From contig SFFY01000008.1 in NCBI GenBank assembly GCA_004556745.1, positions 4,924-68,923 of the forward strand: a DNA stretch of 64,000 nucleotides, given 5' to 3'. The position numbers and the translations under genes are program-made. This stretch comes from Bacteroidales bacterium. GTDB taxonomy: Bacteria; Bacteroidota; Bacteroidia; Bacteroidales; Bacteroidaceae. This document shows positions 23,302 through 32,435 of this stretch, in pieces. The number at the start of each line of letters is the position of its first letter. Within the stretch, counting starts at the first letter, position 1. The notes beneath the pieces were generated by a model. The model made no database searches and had not been told where the DNA came from. It saw only the letters and a program-made list of their open reading frames with translations.

Positions 23302-26300
23302 CTACCCTACCATCTCTTGCATCACTTTGAGGGCTTCGCCTACGCTCGGCACGTCGGCAAAGGACATGCGCAGGCGTTCGCCCACATTCTGCATTTTGCA
23401 ACGGCGGAAGTTGGCGGTGGCATAAGAGAGGATACGGTCGAAAAGTTCGCTTTTGTAGAAGGGGCTGTCGGAATGGACGAACATGAGGATCATCTTGCCG
23501 TTTTTCAAAATCAGGCGCTCCACGCCGGCGCGGCGGCCGAGGCGGCGCAGGGGCACGATTTGCAGCAAGGCCTTTCCTTCCTCGGTCATCGGTCCGAAGC
23601 GGTCCTCCATGCGCTGGCGGAACTGCTCCAAAGCCTCGTCGGAGTCGATACTGTCGAGCTCGCGATAGAGGAGCATGCGCTCGCTGCTGCCCGGCACGTA
23701 GGTTTCGGGGAAGAAAGCGCGGAGGTCGCACTCTACGTTGCACTCGTCCACAAAGGCATCGCCCTCTGCCTTGGCGGCAGCATCGGGCTCGTCGGCATAA
23801 AGATTGGCAAACTCGTCGTTTTTGAGTTCGGCCACGGCCTGAGAGAGGATTTTCTGGTAGGTTTCATATCCAAGGTCGGCAATGAAGCCGCTCTGCTCCG
23901 CTCCGAGCAGGTTGCCCGCGCCGCGAATGTCGAGGTCCTGCATGGCGATGTGTATGCCGCTGCCGAGGTCGCTGTAATTTTCTATGGCCTGCAAGCGGCG
24001 GCGCGCGTCGTCGGGCAGGAGGGAAAGCGGCGGAGCGAGGAGGTAGCAGAAGGCCTTGCGTGCGCCGCGCCCCACACGGCCGCGCATCTGGTGGAGGTCG
24101 GAAAGGCCGAAGTGGTGCGCCGCGTCGATGATTATGGTATTGGCGTTGGGAATGTCGATGCCGTTTTCCACGATGGTGGTGGAGATGAGCACGTCGTAGT
24201 CGTGGTTGATGAAGTCGGTGACAATCTTTTCCAAGCGGTCGGGCGGCATCTGCCCGTGGCCGATGCAGACGCGGGCGTCGGGCACCTGCCGCTGCACCAC
24301 GGCTTGAAGATTGGGCAGCGCGGAGATGCGGTTCGACACAATGAAGACCTGCCCGTTGCGGCTCATCTCGAAATTGACGGCCTCGCCGATCAGTTCGGCG
24401 TTGAAGGTGTGCACCTCGGTCTGTATGGGGCGGCGGTTGGGGGGCGGCGTTTGAATGACGGAGAAGTCGCGGGCGCCCATCAGGGAGAATTGCAGCGTGC
24501 GCGGTATGGGCGTGGCCGACATGGTGAGCGTGTCGATGTTCACGCGCAGCTGGCGGAGTTTTTCCTTGACGCTTACGCCGAATTTTTGTTCCTCGTCGAT
24601 GATGAGCAGGCCGAGGTCGTGCCACTGCACGGACTTGCCGATGAGTTTGTGCGTGCCGACGAGAATATTGATTTTCCCCTCTTTCAGGTCGGCGAGCACG
24701 GCTTTGGTCTGCGCCGTGGAGCGGGCGCGGCTGAGGTAGTCCACACGTACGGGGAAGTCTTTGAGGCGGGCGGCAAAGGTTTTGTAGTGCTGCAAGGCGA
24801 GCACCGTGGTGGGCACGAGCACTGCCACCTGCTTGTTGTCGCAGGCGGCTTTGAGGGCGGCGCGGACGGCAATCTCCGTCTTGCCAAACCCAACGTCGCC
24901 GCACACGAGGCGGTCCATGGGCTTGCGGCTTTCCATGTCGGCCTTCACCTCGGCAGTGACGCGGAGTTGGTCGGGAGTGTCCTCGTAGGCGAAGCCGGCT
25001 TCCAGTTCGTGTTGCAGGAAGGAGTCTTTGCTAAACGCGAAGCCCTGCTCCTCCTTGCGCCGGGCATAAAGCCTGATGAGGTCGCGGGCGATGTCCTTAA
25101 TCTTCTTCTTGGTGCGCTCCTTGAGTTTTTCCCACGCGCCCGTGCCGAGGTGGCTGAGTTGCGGCGGGGTGCCCTCGTTGCCCTTGTATTTGCTGAGTTT
25201 GTGGAGGGCGTGAATGGAGACGAACACGGAGTCGTCGTTTTTGAAGGCAAGTTTGATGACTTCCTGCATCTCGCCGCCCGCGCCGGGAATGCGCACCAGC
25301 CCTACGAACCGCCCGATGCCGTGGTCAATGTGCACGATGAAGTCGCCCGGCTTGAACTGCATGAGTTCTTTGAGCGTCAAAGCCATCTTGGAGTCGCGGG
25401 CGTGGTCGGAGCGGAGGTTGTATTTGTGGAAACGGTCGAAGATCTGGTGGTCGGTGAAGAAGGCGAGGCGCAGCGTCTCGTCGACAAATCCCTCGTGCAG
25501 CGTTTTCTTGACTGGTTCGAACGGGTCGGCATTGATTTCTTCAAAGATGCTTTTCAGGCGGTCGGTCTGCTTCTCGCTGTCGGCAAGGATAAAGACGCGG
25601 CAGCCCGAGAGGCGCAGGTCGCGGAGGGTTTTGGCCAGCAGCTCGAAGTTTTTGTGGAAGAGGGGCTGGCGCGCGATTTGGAATTTCACGGTGGCAGCCG
25701 CCATGCCGAGGGTGTGCGCCCCGATGCAGATGCGCTGTAAATGCGCCAGACCGTGCAACAGGGTGTCGCCGCCCGTGAGCAGGCGCTCGCTTTGCAGTTT
25801 GCGGCGCATCTCCTCGGCCTCCGCCTCGCTGGTGGCCTGCTCTATGACGGCCTGCCGCGAGAAGCCTTCGCGGTAGATGCGCTCCACCTCGTCGTGAACG
25901 AAGGCGAGGTCGCGCACCACGAGGCAGGCATCGTCGGGGAGGTAGTCGGTGAACGGCACCAACTCGCCCGTCGCGCCGCCGATATCGGGCACGATGTCGG
26001 CAGTCTGCAAACGCTCTTGCGACAACTGGGTGCTGACTTCGAAGGTTCGGATTGAGTCGACCTCATCGCCGAAGAAGTCAATGCGGAAAGGATATTCGGA
26101 GGAATAGGAATAGACATCTAGGATACTGCCGCGCACGGCATATTCGCCCGGCTCGTACACGTAGTCCTTGCGCTTGAAGCCCTGCGCGAGGAGGTTGTTG
26201 GAAATTTCCGTAAGGTCGCGGTTCTCGCCCACTTTGAGCGAGAAGGTGCGCTCTGCCACGCTCTGCGGCGGCGCGACGCGCTCTGCCAAGGCGGCGGGAA

Positions 26301-26697
26301 AGGTGACAATATATAATAGGTCCGCCGGGGCATCTGCTTTCCGATATTCCGAGAGCCGGTTGAGCACGTCGGTGCGCAGTATCTCGTTGGCAGCATCGTG
26401 CTGCGCGTATTTCACGGCGCGGCGGTAGGTGGAGGGATAGAAGCACACTGTGTCGTCGCCCAGCATCTGGTGCAGGTCGTGATAGAAATACCCGGCTTCT
26501 TCCTCGTCGTTGAGCACGAAGAGGAACGGACGCCGCACGGCCTTGCGATGGGCAAGGGCGGCGAAGGCAACGGGTGCCGACGAGGCATGCAACCCCTCGC
26601 AGTGCGTCAGCGCGGGCTGCCCGTCGTGCAACACTTTGGCAAGCGCGGCAACGCCAGGGTGGGCGGCATAAAGCGGTAAAAGGTCTTCTATCTGCAT
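23302..26697 (-). CDS. mfd: Transcription-repair coupling factor Mfd
   Basis: Translocase that displaces RNA polymerase stalled at DNA lesions and recruits UvrA. At 1131 aa it has the full layout: UvrB-like N-terminal modules (1-350), RNAP-interaction domain (about 415-490; KPGDFIVHIDHGIGRFVGLV), RecG-like helicase with Walker A GDVGFGKTE (about 599-607), DEEQKFG (about 697) and SATPIPRT (about 724), motif VI region QMRGRVGRG, and a C-terminal TRCF domain. It is a single gene between repeat-filled spacers on both sides; no clear promoter box was found in the 41 bp before element F. Confidence 0.98.
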   Translation of the reverse strand: MQIEDLLPLYAAHPGVAALAKVLHDGQPALTHCEGLHASSAPVAFAALAHRKAVRRPFLFVLNDEEEAGYFYHDLHQMLGDDTVCFYPSTYRRAVKYAQHDAANEILRTDVLNRLSEYRKADAPADLLYIVTFPAALAERVAPPQSVAERTFSLKVGENRDLTEISNNLLAQGFKRKDYVYEPGEYAVRGSILDVYSYSSEYPFRIDFFGDEVDSIRTFEVSTQLSQERLQTADIVPDIGGATGELVPFTDYLPDDACLVVRDLAFVHDEVERIYREGFSRQAVIEQATSEAEAEEMRRKLQSERLLTGGDTLLHGLAHLQRICIGAHTLGMAAATVKFQIARQPLFHKNFELLAKTLRDLRLSGCRVFILADSEKQTDRLKSIFEEINADPFEPVKKTLHEGFVDETLRLAFFTDHQIFDRFHKYNLRSDHARDSKMALTLKELMQFKPGDFIVHIDHGIGRFVGLVRIPGAGGEMQEVIKLAFKNDDSVFVSIHALHKLSKYKGNEGTPPQLSHLGTGAWEKLKERTKKKIKDIARDLIRLYARRKEEQGFAFSKDSFLQHELEAGFAYEDTPDQLRVTAEVKADMESRKPMDRLVCGDVGFGKTEIAVRAALKAACDNKQVAVLVPTTVLALQHYKTFAARLKDFPVRVDYLSRARSTAQTKAVLADLKEGKINILVGTHKLIGKSVQWHDLGLLIIDEEQKFGVSVKEKLRQLRVNIDTLTMSATPIPRTLQFSLMGARDFSVIQTPPPNRRPIQTEVHTFNAELIGEAVNFEMSRNGQVFIVSNRISALPNLQAVVQRQVPDARVCIGHGQMPPDRLEKIVTDFINHDYDVLISTTIVENGIDIPNANTIIIDAAHHFGLSDLHQMRGRVGRGARKAFCYLLAPPLSLLPDDARRRLQAIENYSDLGSGIHIAMQDLDIRGAGNLLGAEQSGFIADLGYETYQKILSQAVAELKNDEFANLYADEPDAAAKAEGDAFVDECNVECDLRAFFPETYVPGSSERMLLYRELDSIDSDEALEQFRQRMEDRFGPMTEEGKALLQIVPLRRLGRRAGVERLILKNGKMILMFVHSDSPFYKSELFDRILSYATANFRRCKMQNVGERLRMSFADVPSVGEALKVMQEMVG

Positions 26698-26738
26698 GAG
26701 AAAGGATAACTTTAAGATAAAACCAACAATTTAATTCT

Positions 26739-26985
26739 GCCCACGAGATATTTTTTGCCCACGAATTTCACGAATTTACACGAATTACATGTCCTCTGTA
26801 TTAATGGCGACCTGTACGGTCGCACGAATTTTCACGAATACAAGCGAGCGCGGTCTAAAATCTCTCAATCATTGAATTAGTGTGATTAGTGCGACCGAAC
26901 AGGTCGCCATTTAATTCATTGGGAACACTTCGTGTAGATTCGTGTGATTCGTGGGCAAATAAAATAACTCGTGGGCAAAACAAAC
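26739..26985. repeat. Family F long inverted repeat
   Basis: Outer arms TTTGCCCACGAATTTCACGA and TCGTGTGATTCGTGGGCAAA; inner arms AATGGCGACCTGTACGGTCG and CGACCGAACAGGTCGCCATT. About 245 bp, single copy in the window, just upstream of mfd. Confidence 0.8.
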
Positions 26986-27022
26986 ACGTTTGTTTTATCG
27001 ATATTTACCATTTGGCGCACTC

Positions 27023-27118
27023 GGCGGGCGTTTTGCAAAACGCCCCTACTCGTGAGGCCTTGAACGTATTGGTAATTATTGTTTGCGTAAAGTAGGGGCG
27101 TTTTGCAAAACGCCCGGG
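27023..27118. repeat. Family B pair, tail-to-tail
   Basis: GGCGGGCGTTTTGCAAAACG with CCCCTACTCGTGAGGC at 27023-27060, and AGTAGGGGCGTTTTGCAAAA with CGCCCGGG at 27091-27118. The orientation of the two hairpins is opposite to that of the pairs at 33912, 39005 and 43386. Confidence 0.85.
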
Positions 27119-27143
27119 AAATCGTTAATATCAGAATACAAAA

Positions 27144-27174
27144 GCGGGCACCGGGCTGTTGGCCCGATGCCCGT
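27144..27174 (-). terminator. Rho-independent terminator after ppiD-like gene
   Basis: Minus strand: ACGGGCATCGGGC, loop CAACA, GCCCGGTGCCCGC, then TTTTGTATT. Strong stem with one mismatch. Confidence 0.8.
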
Positions 27175-27198
27175 TATGATAGAAAGTGAGTTTCTTGT

Positions 27199-29394
27199 TT
27201 AGAACTGGTAGCGGTGGTCTACTACTTCGGCCTTCTTCGTCATCAGGTAGGTGAAGACGGAATTGTAGGTGCGCTGACCGGCGGTCTGACCAAGGCGAGA
27301 CACTTCGGAAGCCTCGTCGAACTTCTCTGCGCCCTTGCTCTTGCCCGTTACCTTAACCATATACACGGCACCGGCACCAACAACGGGAGCGGAACATTTG
27401 CCGACGGCGGTCTTGGCAATCGTGCCGGCGAGGATAGGCTCGGGCGTGCCAACACCCATCAACTGGGGATAGCCTGAGAAGGTCTGGTTGGGCAATGCTT
27501 CGCGGATTGCACCCTTCTGCTTCATCACGTCTTCAAGCGTCTTGGCGGCTTTGAGGCGTTCGGCAATGAGGGCACCCTTCTTCTGCTGCTTCACAACGGT
27601 GGTGAGGAACGTCTTGACGTCGGCGTTGTCCCAAGGCAGATAGCCTTCGTCGTTGGTAGCCGTCACGAGCACTACGAGCAGGTGGTCGTTGCTGCGGCCA
27701 CATTCGTAGAGACGGGAAACGTCGCCGGCCTTAGCCTCGTCGAAGATCCAGCGGGCTGCGTCCTTGGCCTGCGAGCCGCCGATGCGCTGCGGGATAAAGT
27801 TGTTCATGGGGCTGTAACCCGTGAGGTCGGTAACGACAAACGTGTTCTTGGCGGCATTTTTCTCAATATCCTCAATCGTCTTGTTCTCGGCGAGGAAGCG
27901 GTTGAACTTGCTCAGTTCGTTTTCATAGGTCTTCTTGGAGAAGTTGAGCGTGCATTTCACGATGGCCACCTTATACTTCGTCACGATGTTGCGACGGTCG
28001 AGCACCTGTGCTACCACTGCGCCCTGATCATTGGCAATGATGTCGGCAGAGTTGGCGGGAATGGTGTAGAGTTTATTGATATAGAACGCATTTTCATCGT
28101 TCAAGCCAAAAGTTTCGTACTGTGCAGAGGTGAGCCATACGGAGTCGGTGCGCTGGCCGTACTTCTTGGCGAGTTCTGCGAAGGAGGCACCGCCTTTGAG
28201 CGCCGTGAGAATGCTGTCGGCCTGTGCCTTGCGCTTTTCGGGCGTTTCGGCTACGCTGACAATCTGACGGTAGAGGATAGAGTCGGGTGCCTGAACCTTC
28301 GACACGAGTTTATAAGTGTTGATCGTGTTGTCGGAAGCGTTGTAGTAAGTTGCCTTCACGCTGCCAACGGCCAAAGAGTCGAGGTTCTTGGAAACGTCGT
28401 ACATGCGCTGGAATGCCTTCTTGCTCATGGGCAGGTCGGAATACTGAACCTCAGAACCGCTCTTGCGCACCACGGCTGCCACGTCCTCGCCGGCTTCAAG
28501 TTCTTCCTGCAAGCCCTGCACCTTGGCCATGAGGTCGGCGCGGTCTTGGGCAGAAGCCACTACGCTCACGTCAATCAACTTAATGTCGCGCGTTTCGGCG
28601 GGGCTGTAAAACTGCGTCTTGTAAGTCTTGTAGGCTGCCTTGAGGTCGTCGTCGGTCACGGTGATTTCCTTATCGTCGATGCTGCTGTAAGGCACGGCGG
28701 CGATTTCAGCGTTGGTCAGTTCAGCGCGCTCGTCGAAATTCATCTTAGCCGAAACGGGGTTAGAGATGTAACCCATGGCAAAGAGCATGTTGAACTTGTT
28801 GTTGAGCAATTCCTGGCGGAGCTGCTTTTCGGTGTAGGTCCAAAGGTTCTTGATGATTTCGAGCTGTTCCACGGCTTCGCCGTTCTGTGCCTGCTTGGCC
28901 TGTGCCACAGTCTTGTCGTAGTCTTTGAGGAAGGCCTGAAGCTGTGCGAGGTCAAACTTGCCCGTCTGCTGGTTGGGGAAGATGCTGGCCATCATTTGCA
29001 GCGACTGTGCTTCGCCGTTGCGGAGTGCTTCCTGCACTTCGCCGTCGGTCACGAAGAGGCCAAGTTTATCGGCTTCGTGCTCGATGATTTTGGAAGAAAC
29101 GAACTGCTGCCACACCTGGTCGCGGATTTGCTCCGTCTCACTGTCTGTGAGCGTGCCTTCCTGACCTTGCATCTGCTTTTGCAGTTTGCGGAATTCGAGC
29201 TGCTCGTCCACAAGGTTCTGGAAATCCTGAATGGAAAGTTTTTCTCCATACACTTCGCCCACCTGACTGCGGTTGATGGCGGAGGTAGTTTCGATGGAGC
29301 GGAAAAATTCTTCAGCAATGAAAGCAAAAAGAGCCAAGCCGAGCACACCTACGAGCAAGGCGCCTTTCTTTCTGATGGATTGTAATGCTGCCAT
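27199..29394 (-). CDS. PpiD-like SurA N-terminal domain chaperone/isomerase
   Basis: A 731-aa inner-membrane-anchored periplasmic folding factor. It has a short cytoplasmic start (MAALQSIRKKG), one membrane helix (about 12-29, LLVGVLGLALFAFIAEEF), a SurA_N-type helical chaperone region (about 35-260) with the calnexin-like IRDQVWQQFVSSKIIEHEAD pattern typical of PpiD, then a rotamase-like domain near 370-480 (RKAQADSILTALKGGASFAE, LAKKYG) that looks weak, and a long C-terminal region. PpiD works near the Sec exit. It is transcribed before lptC and the barrel gene's strand neighbours, ends in a strong terminator, and has a family A element in its upstream spacer. Confidence 0.88.
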   Translation of the reverse strand: MAALQSIRKKGALLVGVLGLALFAFIAEEFFRSIETTSAINRSQVGEVYGEKLSIQDFQNLVDEQLEFRKLQKQMQGQEGTLTDSETEQIRDQVWQQFVSSKIIEHEADKLGLFVTDGEVQEALRNGEAQSLQMMASIFPNQQTGKFDLAQLQAFLKDYDKTVAQAKQAQNGEAVEQLEIIKNLWTYTEKQLRQELLNNKFNMLFAMGYISNPVSAKMNFDERAELTNAEIAAVPYSSIDDKEITVTDDDLKAAYKTYKTQFYSPAETRDIKLIDVSVVASAQDRADLMAKVQGLQEELEAGEDVAAVVRKSGSEVQYSDLPMSKKAFQRMYDVSKNLDSLAVGSVKATYYNASDNTINTYKLVSKVQAPDSILYRQIVSVAETPEKRKAQADSILTALKGGASFAELAKKYGQRTDSVWLTSAQYETFGLNDENAFYINKLYTIPANSADIIANDQGAVVAQVLDRRNIVTKYKVAIVKCTLNFSKKTYENELSKFNRFLAENKTIEDIEKNAAKNTFVVTDLTGYSPMNNFIPQRIGGSQAKDAARWIFDEAKAGDVSRLYECGRSNDHLLVVLVTATNDEGYLPWDNADVKTFLTTVVKQQKKGALIAERLKAAKTLEDVMKQKGAIREALPNQTFSGYPQLMGVGTPEPILAGTIAKTAVGKCSAPVVGAGAVYMVKVTGKSKGAEKFDEASEVSRLGQTAGQRTYNSVFTYLMTKKAEVVDHRYQF

Positions 29395-29446
29395 TTGTTT
29401 TGATAGATTATTTGTTTTGTTAGATTATATTCTTTGTCTTTGATAA

Positions 29447-29662
29447 GTGCCTGGAAGGCACTACAAAAGCTTAGCTTTTTGATAACCGGGGACGAAGTCC
29501 TCGGTGGGGCATTGCGATGACGATGTGCCTGGAAGGCACTACGCCATAGGACGAGGCAGAACCACAGGCGTACTGCCTTCCAGGCAGAACCTTTGCTATT
29601 GCTTTCACCGAGGACTTCGTCCCCGGTTACCATCGCTTCGCTCTGTACTGCCTTCCAGGCAG
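29447..29662. repeat. Family A element, copy 3
   Basis: About 215 bp between lptC and the ppiD-like gene: AGTGCCTGGAAGGCACTACA at one end, GTACTGCCTTCCAGGCAG at the other, with inner AACCGGGGACGAAGTCCTCG and CGAGGACTTCGTCCCCGGTT. Nothing recognisable from 29663 to 29776. Confidence 0.85.
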
Positions 29663-29776
29663 CATGTCCTCGTGCTTTTGTTAAGATGTATGCCACTTTT
29701 GCCCCTTATCTTATATGGAAAGGGCATTTATGACGCGCAAAGGTAGCAAAAAAAAGGGAATATGTGCTTTATCTGC

Positions 29777-30613
29777 CTATTTTTTTGCCTTTTGCTGCGC
29801 AGAGAGTGTGTTTTTCACCTCCACTTTCTGCTGACCGGAAGGGTGCTCTTTGCCGCGCGGCTGTGCCTTTTCGCGGAGCGGCGGGAGCGTGTCGGGCGGC
29901 GTGGCCTCGGAGGCAGTGCCTGCCGGGGCGGCGGGCGCAGCGAGGGGGTCGCCCTCTTCTTCCATGGGCGCGAAACCGCGACTTCGCTTCACGTAGAAAC
30001 TTTGTACGCGCTGGTCTGTTACGAGGGCGCGGAGATAGTCGCCTTCAATGTCGCGGTCGGGCTTGATGAGGTGGAAATACACATCGGTTTTCAGTTCGCC
30101 GCTCTGCACGTCCCAGAAGAGTTCCTCGGTGGTGAGTTGCGTACCGTCCTCTTTGTCAATCAGTTCCACGTGTCCGCGCAATTCCCAAAGGCGTTGGTCG
30201 TAGAAGTAGGCGGTGTCGGCGGTGATATACATGTTCACCTTGAACTTGCGGTCGTAGCGTTCGAGGAAAATTCCTTTGGGAAACTCCCAGCGTTCGGGCT
30301 TCGTCTTGTCGAACACCTGCCATTCCTCCGTGATGACTTTGTACTTGATAAAGCCCGAATCGGAGATGAGTTTGCTCACGCCGTAACTGACCATCACGGG
30401 CAGGGAGTCGCGGTTGCGCACCGCGTCGCCCATCGGCGGCGCTTCCGTGCCGCAGCCTGCGAGCACGCCGGGCAGCACGGCTGTAAAGCAAATCAGCACT
30501 GCCAGCCACGCGCCGCGCACGGCACGAAAAAAGGTCGCCGCCACGCCTTTCGGGGCATGGTGGCAACCAAGTTTGTTACCTCTATATATATAATATTGTG
30601 TAGGTAGCGCCAT
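29777..30613 (-). CDS. lptC: LPS export ABC transporter periplasmic protein LptC
   Basis: LptC receives lipopolysaccharide from LptB2FG and passes it to LptA. The protein has a lipobox-type export signal (LAVLICFTAVLPGVLAGC) and the LptC/DUF1239 beta fold (SYGVSKLISDSGFIKYKVIT, FPKGIFLERYDRKFKVNMYI, DTAYFYDQRLWELRGHVELI). The C-terminal 60 residues are Pro/Ala-rich. The only ATG is at 30613, which gives an odd lead MALPTQYYIYRGNK partly made by the AT-rich 18-mer; a GTG at 30544 would give a more usual signal peptide, so the start is uncertain. It is 6 bp after the outer-membrane gene stop. Confidence 0.82.
   Translation of the reverse strand: MALPTQYYIYRGNKLGCHHAPKGVAATFFRAVRGAWLAVLICFTAVLPGVLAGCGTEAPPMGDAVRNRDSLPVMVSYGVSKLISDSGFIKYKVITEEWQVFDKTKPERWEFPKGIFLERYDRKFKVNMYITADTAYFYDQRLWELRGHVELIDKEDGTQLTTEELFWDVQSGELKTDVYFHLIKPDRDIEGDYLRALVTDQRVQSFYVKRSRGFAPMEEEGDPLAAPAAPAGTASEATPPDTLPPLREKAQPRGKEHPSGQQKVEVKNTLSAQQKAKK
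30582..30599 (+). repeat. AT-rich 18-mer, copy 2
   Basis: CTATATATATAATATTGT, identical to 60983-61000 and to the reverse complement of 4227-4244. It lies just inside the lptC reading frame if the 30613 ATG is used, or in the leader if the GTG at 30544 is the true start. Confidence 0.7.
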
Positions 30614-30619
30614 TGCTAA

Positions 30620-31939
30620 TTATTCTGCCTTCCATTTCATGAACCAGCGCTCGTTGAAGGTGATGCCGACGGAGAGGCGCAGGTAGTTTTCCTTTATCAT
30701 GCCGGGCGATTTTGGCTCGGCGTGCTCGTATTGGAACGCCACGTTGAGGAAGGTGCGGTTGTTGTGGGTATTGATAATGGGGAACGCCGCGCCCACGGAG
30801 GCGCAGTAGTCCGCCGGCCCTTTCTGCCCGTTTACTTTGGCGTAGGGCGTGCTGTAAGAGAAGCCCGCGCGGTAGCGTATCTTCTTGCGCTTTTTCAGTC
30901 CCTCGGGTTCGGGCACATATTCCGCGCCCACCGTGAACACCTGCTGGTCATCGTAGGCACCCGTCTGCGACACATAGTGTTGCTGGCCGTACTCATCGGT
31001 CATGAGCAGGGGCGACTTGGCCTTGCTCCACAGTTTCCGGGTATAGTCGAAGCCCACGCGCAGGCGGCCTTTATAGTCCCACGCCACGCCGGCGCCGATC
31101 GTATGTGGCAGGTCGTAGCCGTGGGGGGCCACGAGCGTGTCGGTGGCACTTGACGAACTCGACACTATGTTTTGGTTGTAATAGAAGGCATCGGAGCGCA
31201 GGTTATGCCCGAGCCCGTAGGTCACGCCAAAGGTCAGGGCATGGTTTTTGTGCAGGCGGTATTGGTACTGCAAGCCAAAGTCGGCCTTGAAGGTGCGCAT
31301 ATCGGTGTCGTAGATTTGCTGCACTTTGTTGATAGTTGCATCGCTGTATTCGGCGTACACCGTGTGGTAGAGGTTGCCCCAAAGGTAGCCGATGTTTGCA
31401 CCAATCGAAAAGCCCTTTGCGGGCGACCAGCCCAGACCTGCAAAGGCTTCGTGCAAACCGCCGTCGCCTTGGAACGTCTGGGTCTGCGTCACGCCCGTGC
31501 CTGCCATAGAGGAGAACGAACTGTAACTTGTTATCTTGTAACCGATGGTGCTAAACGGGCGCAGGCCGAGCGCAACGCCGAGTTTCGGAGCCACGCGGAA
31601 GCCCATCGTGACATAGTCCACGGAAGTATTCTTGGCGTTGAGTTTCTGGTTGCCTGCGTCGAGGTTGGCGTTTTGAAACGATGCGCCGAAGTCAAAGAGG
31701 AAGGTCAGGGAGTCGATGGCGGAATACGACGCGGGGTTTTGCGTATTCAGTTCCGTGCCGTTGCGCATACCGTATGCCAGTCCCGACATGCCTTTGTTGA
31801 ATGCGCCCGCACCGTCGCCGAGCAAGCCGAAGCCGTAGCGCGAATAGGGCGAGTTGCTGCCGTTGGTCTGCGCCTGCGCCGCGATTGAGAGCAGGGCGAG
31901 GGCAAGGAGTATGTAGTTTTTTTTGAGATGCTGCATCAT
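30620..31939 (-). CDS. Outer-membrane beta-barrel protein, FadL/OMPP1-like
   Basis: A 439-aa exported protein: signal KKNYILLALALLSIAAQAQ, the N-terminal motif NGSNSPYSRYGFGLLGDGAG with GLAYGMRNGTELNTQNPASY after it, then many amphipathic strands (SIGANIGYLWGNLYHTVYAE, ADFGLQYQYRLHKNHALTFG) and a C-terminal aromatic strand. It resembles barrel proteins that lie next to coaX and lptC in Bacteroidales. Ligand unknown. In relatives a TPR-protein gene usually lies between this gene and lptC; here the spacing is only 6 bp, so that gene is absent from this position. Confidence 0.75.
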   Translation of the reverse strand: MMQHLKKNYILLALALLSIAAQAQTNGSNSPYSRYGFGLLGDGAGAFNKGMSGLAYGMRNGTELNTQNPASYSAIDSLTFLFDFGASFQNANLDAGNQKLNAKNTSVDYVTMGFRVAPKLGVALGLRPFSTIGYKITSYSSFSSMAGTGVTQTQTFQGDGGLHEAFAGLGWSPAKGFSIGANIGYLWGNLYHTVYAEYSDATINKVQQIYDTDMRTFKADFGLQYQYRLHKNHALTFGVTYGLGHNLRSDAFYYNQNIVSSSSSATDTLVAPHGYDLPHTIGAGVAWDYKGRLRVGFDYTRKLWSKAKSPLLMTDEYGQQHYVSQTGAYDDQQVFTVGAEYVPEPEGLKKRKKIRYRAGFSYSTPYAKVNGQKGPADYCASVGAAFPIINTHNNRTFLNVAFQYEHAEPKSPGMIKENYLRLSVGITFNERWFMKWKAE

Positions 31940-31996
31940 GTATATTGTTATTAATGATACCCGAATGGGGCTTATATTTAACTTAGGGATGATTTA

Positions 31997-32400
31997 GAAA
32001 AAAACAATCAAAACCGCTTGTCCTGTGTGGGCCTGCGGCTCGCCTTATCGGATAAATCCCGAGACTGAAAGCCTGCCGGCTTTCGCTCGCGCTTTCTCCG
32101 CTAAGGCTGCGGTCGGTTCCCGCCCGCCCACACAGGACAAGCAAAAAACAGAAAAAAGTAAAGCATTTCTTCGCAATACCGGCTTCGCTCGGCATTTCTT
32201 TACTGTTTACAGCAAAAAGCAATTGTCCACTTTTTTCTGTTTTTTGCTTGCGGCGTTTGAAGCGGTCGGTTCCCGACCGCAGCCGCAGGGATTAAGGACG
32301 AGCGCGTGCCAATTAGGCACGCAGGCTCGACATTAAGCCCGGCGGCGTAGCCCAAGGGGCTTCAAACGATGCAAGCGGTTTTTATGGTTTTTGTCAAATT
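31997..32400. repeat. Family D two-module element, copy 2
   Basis: About 400 bp. Module alpha is bounded by CCGCTTGTCCTGTGTGGGC and CCCACACAGGACAAGC; module beta by TTGCGGCGTTTGAAGCGG and GGGGCTTCAAACGATGCAAG. The modules are joined by AAAACAGAAAAAAGT ... ACTTTTTTCTGTTTT. Ends are AATCAAAACCGCTTG and CAAGCGGTTTTTATGG. Inner hairpins such as AAAGCCTGCCGGCTTT are strong. It fills the 496-bp gap between the barrel gene and coaX. Confidence 0.85.
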
Positions 32401-32435
32401 CAGCCAACATGGAATTCCCGTTCAGCCACCATGGT

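Noticed and set aside
23152..25740. 862-aa open frame on the plus strand
   Set aside because: Exact antisense of mfd; arises from GC-rich codon bias, His/Val/Ala-rich, and its beginning lies in a family A repeat.
27682..29385. 567-aa open frame on the plus strand
   Set aside because: Antisense of the ppiD-like gene; no independent start signal or family motif.
29349..29696. 115-aa open frame on the minus strand
   Set aside because: Almost entirely inside a family A repeat and its translation recurs in other copies of the repeat; no coding evidence.
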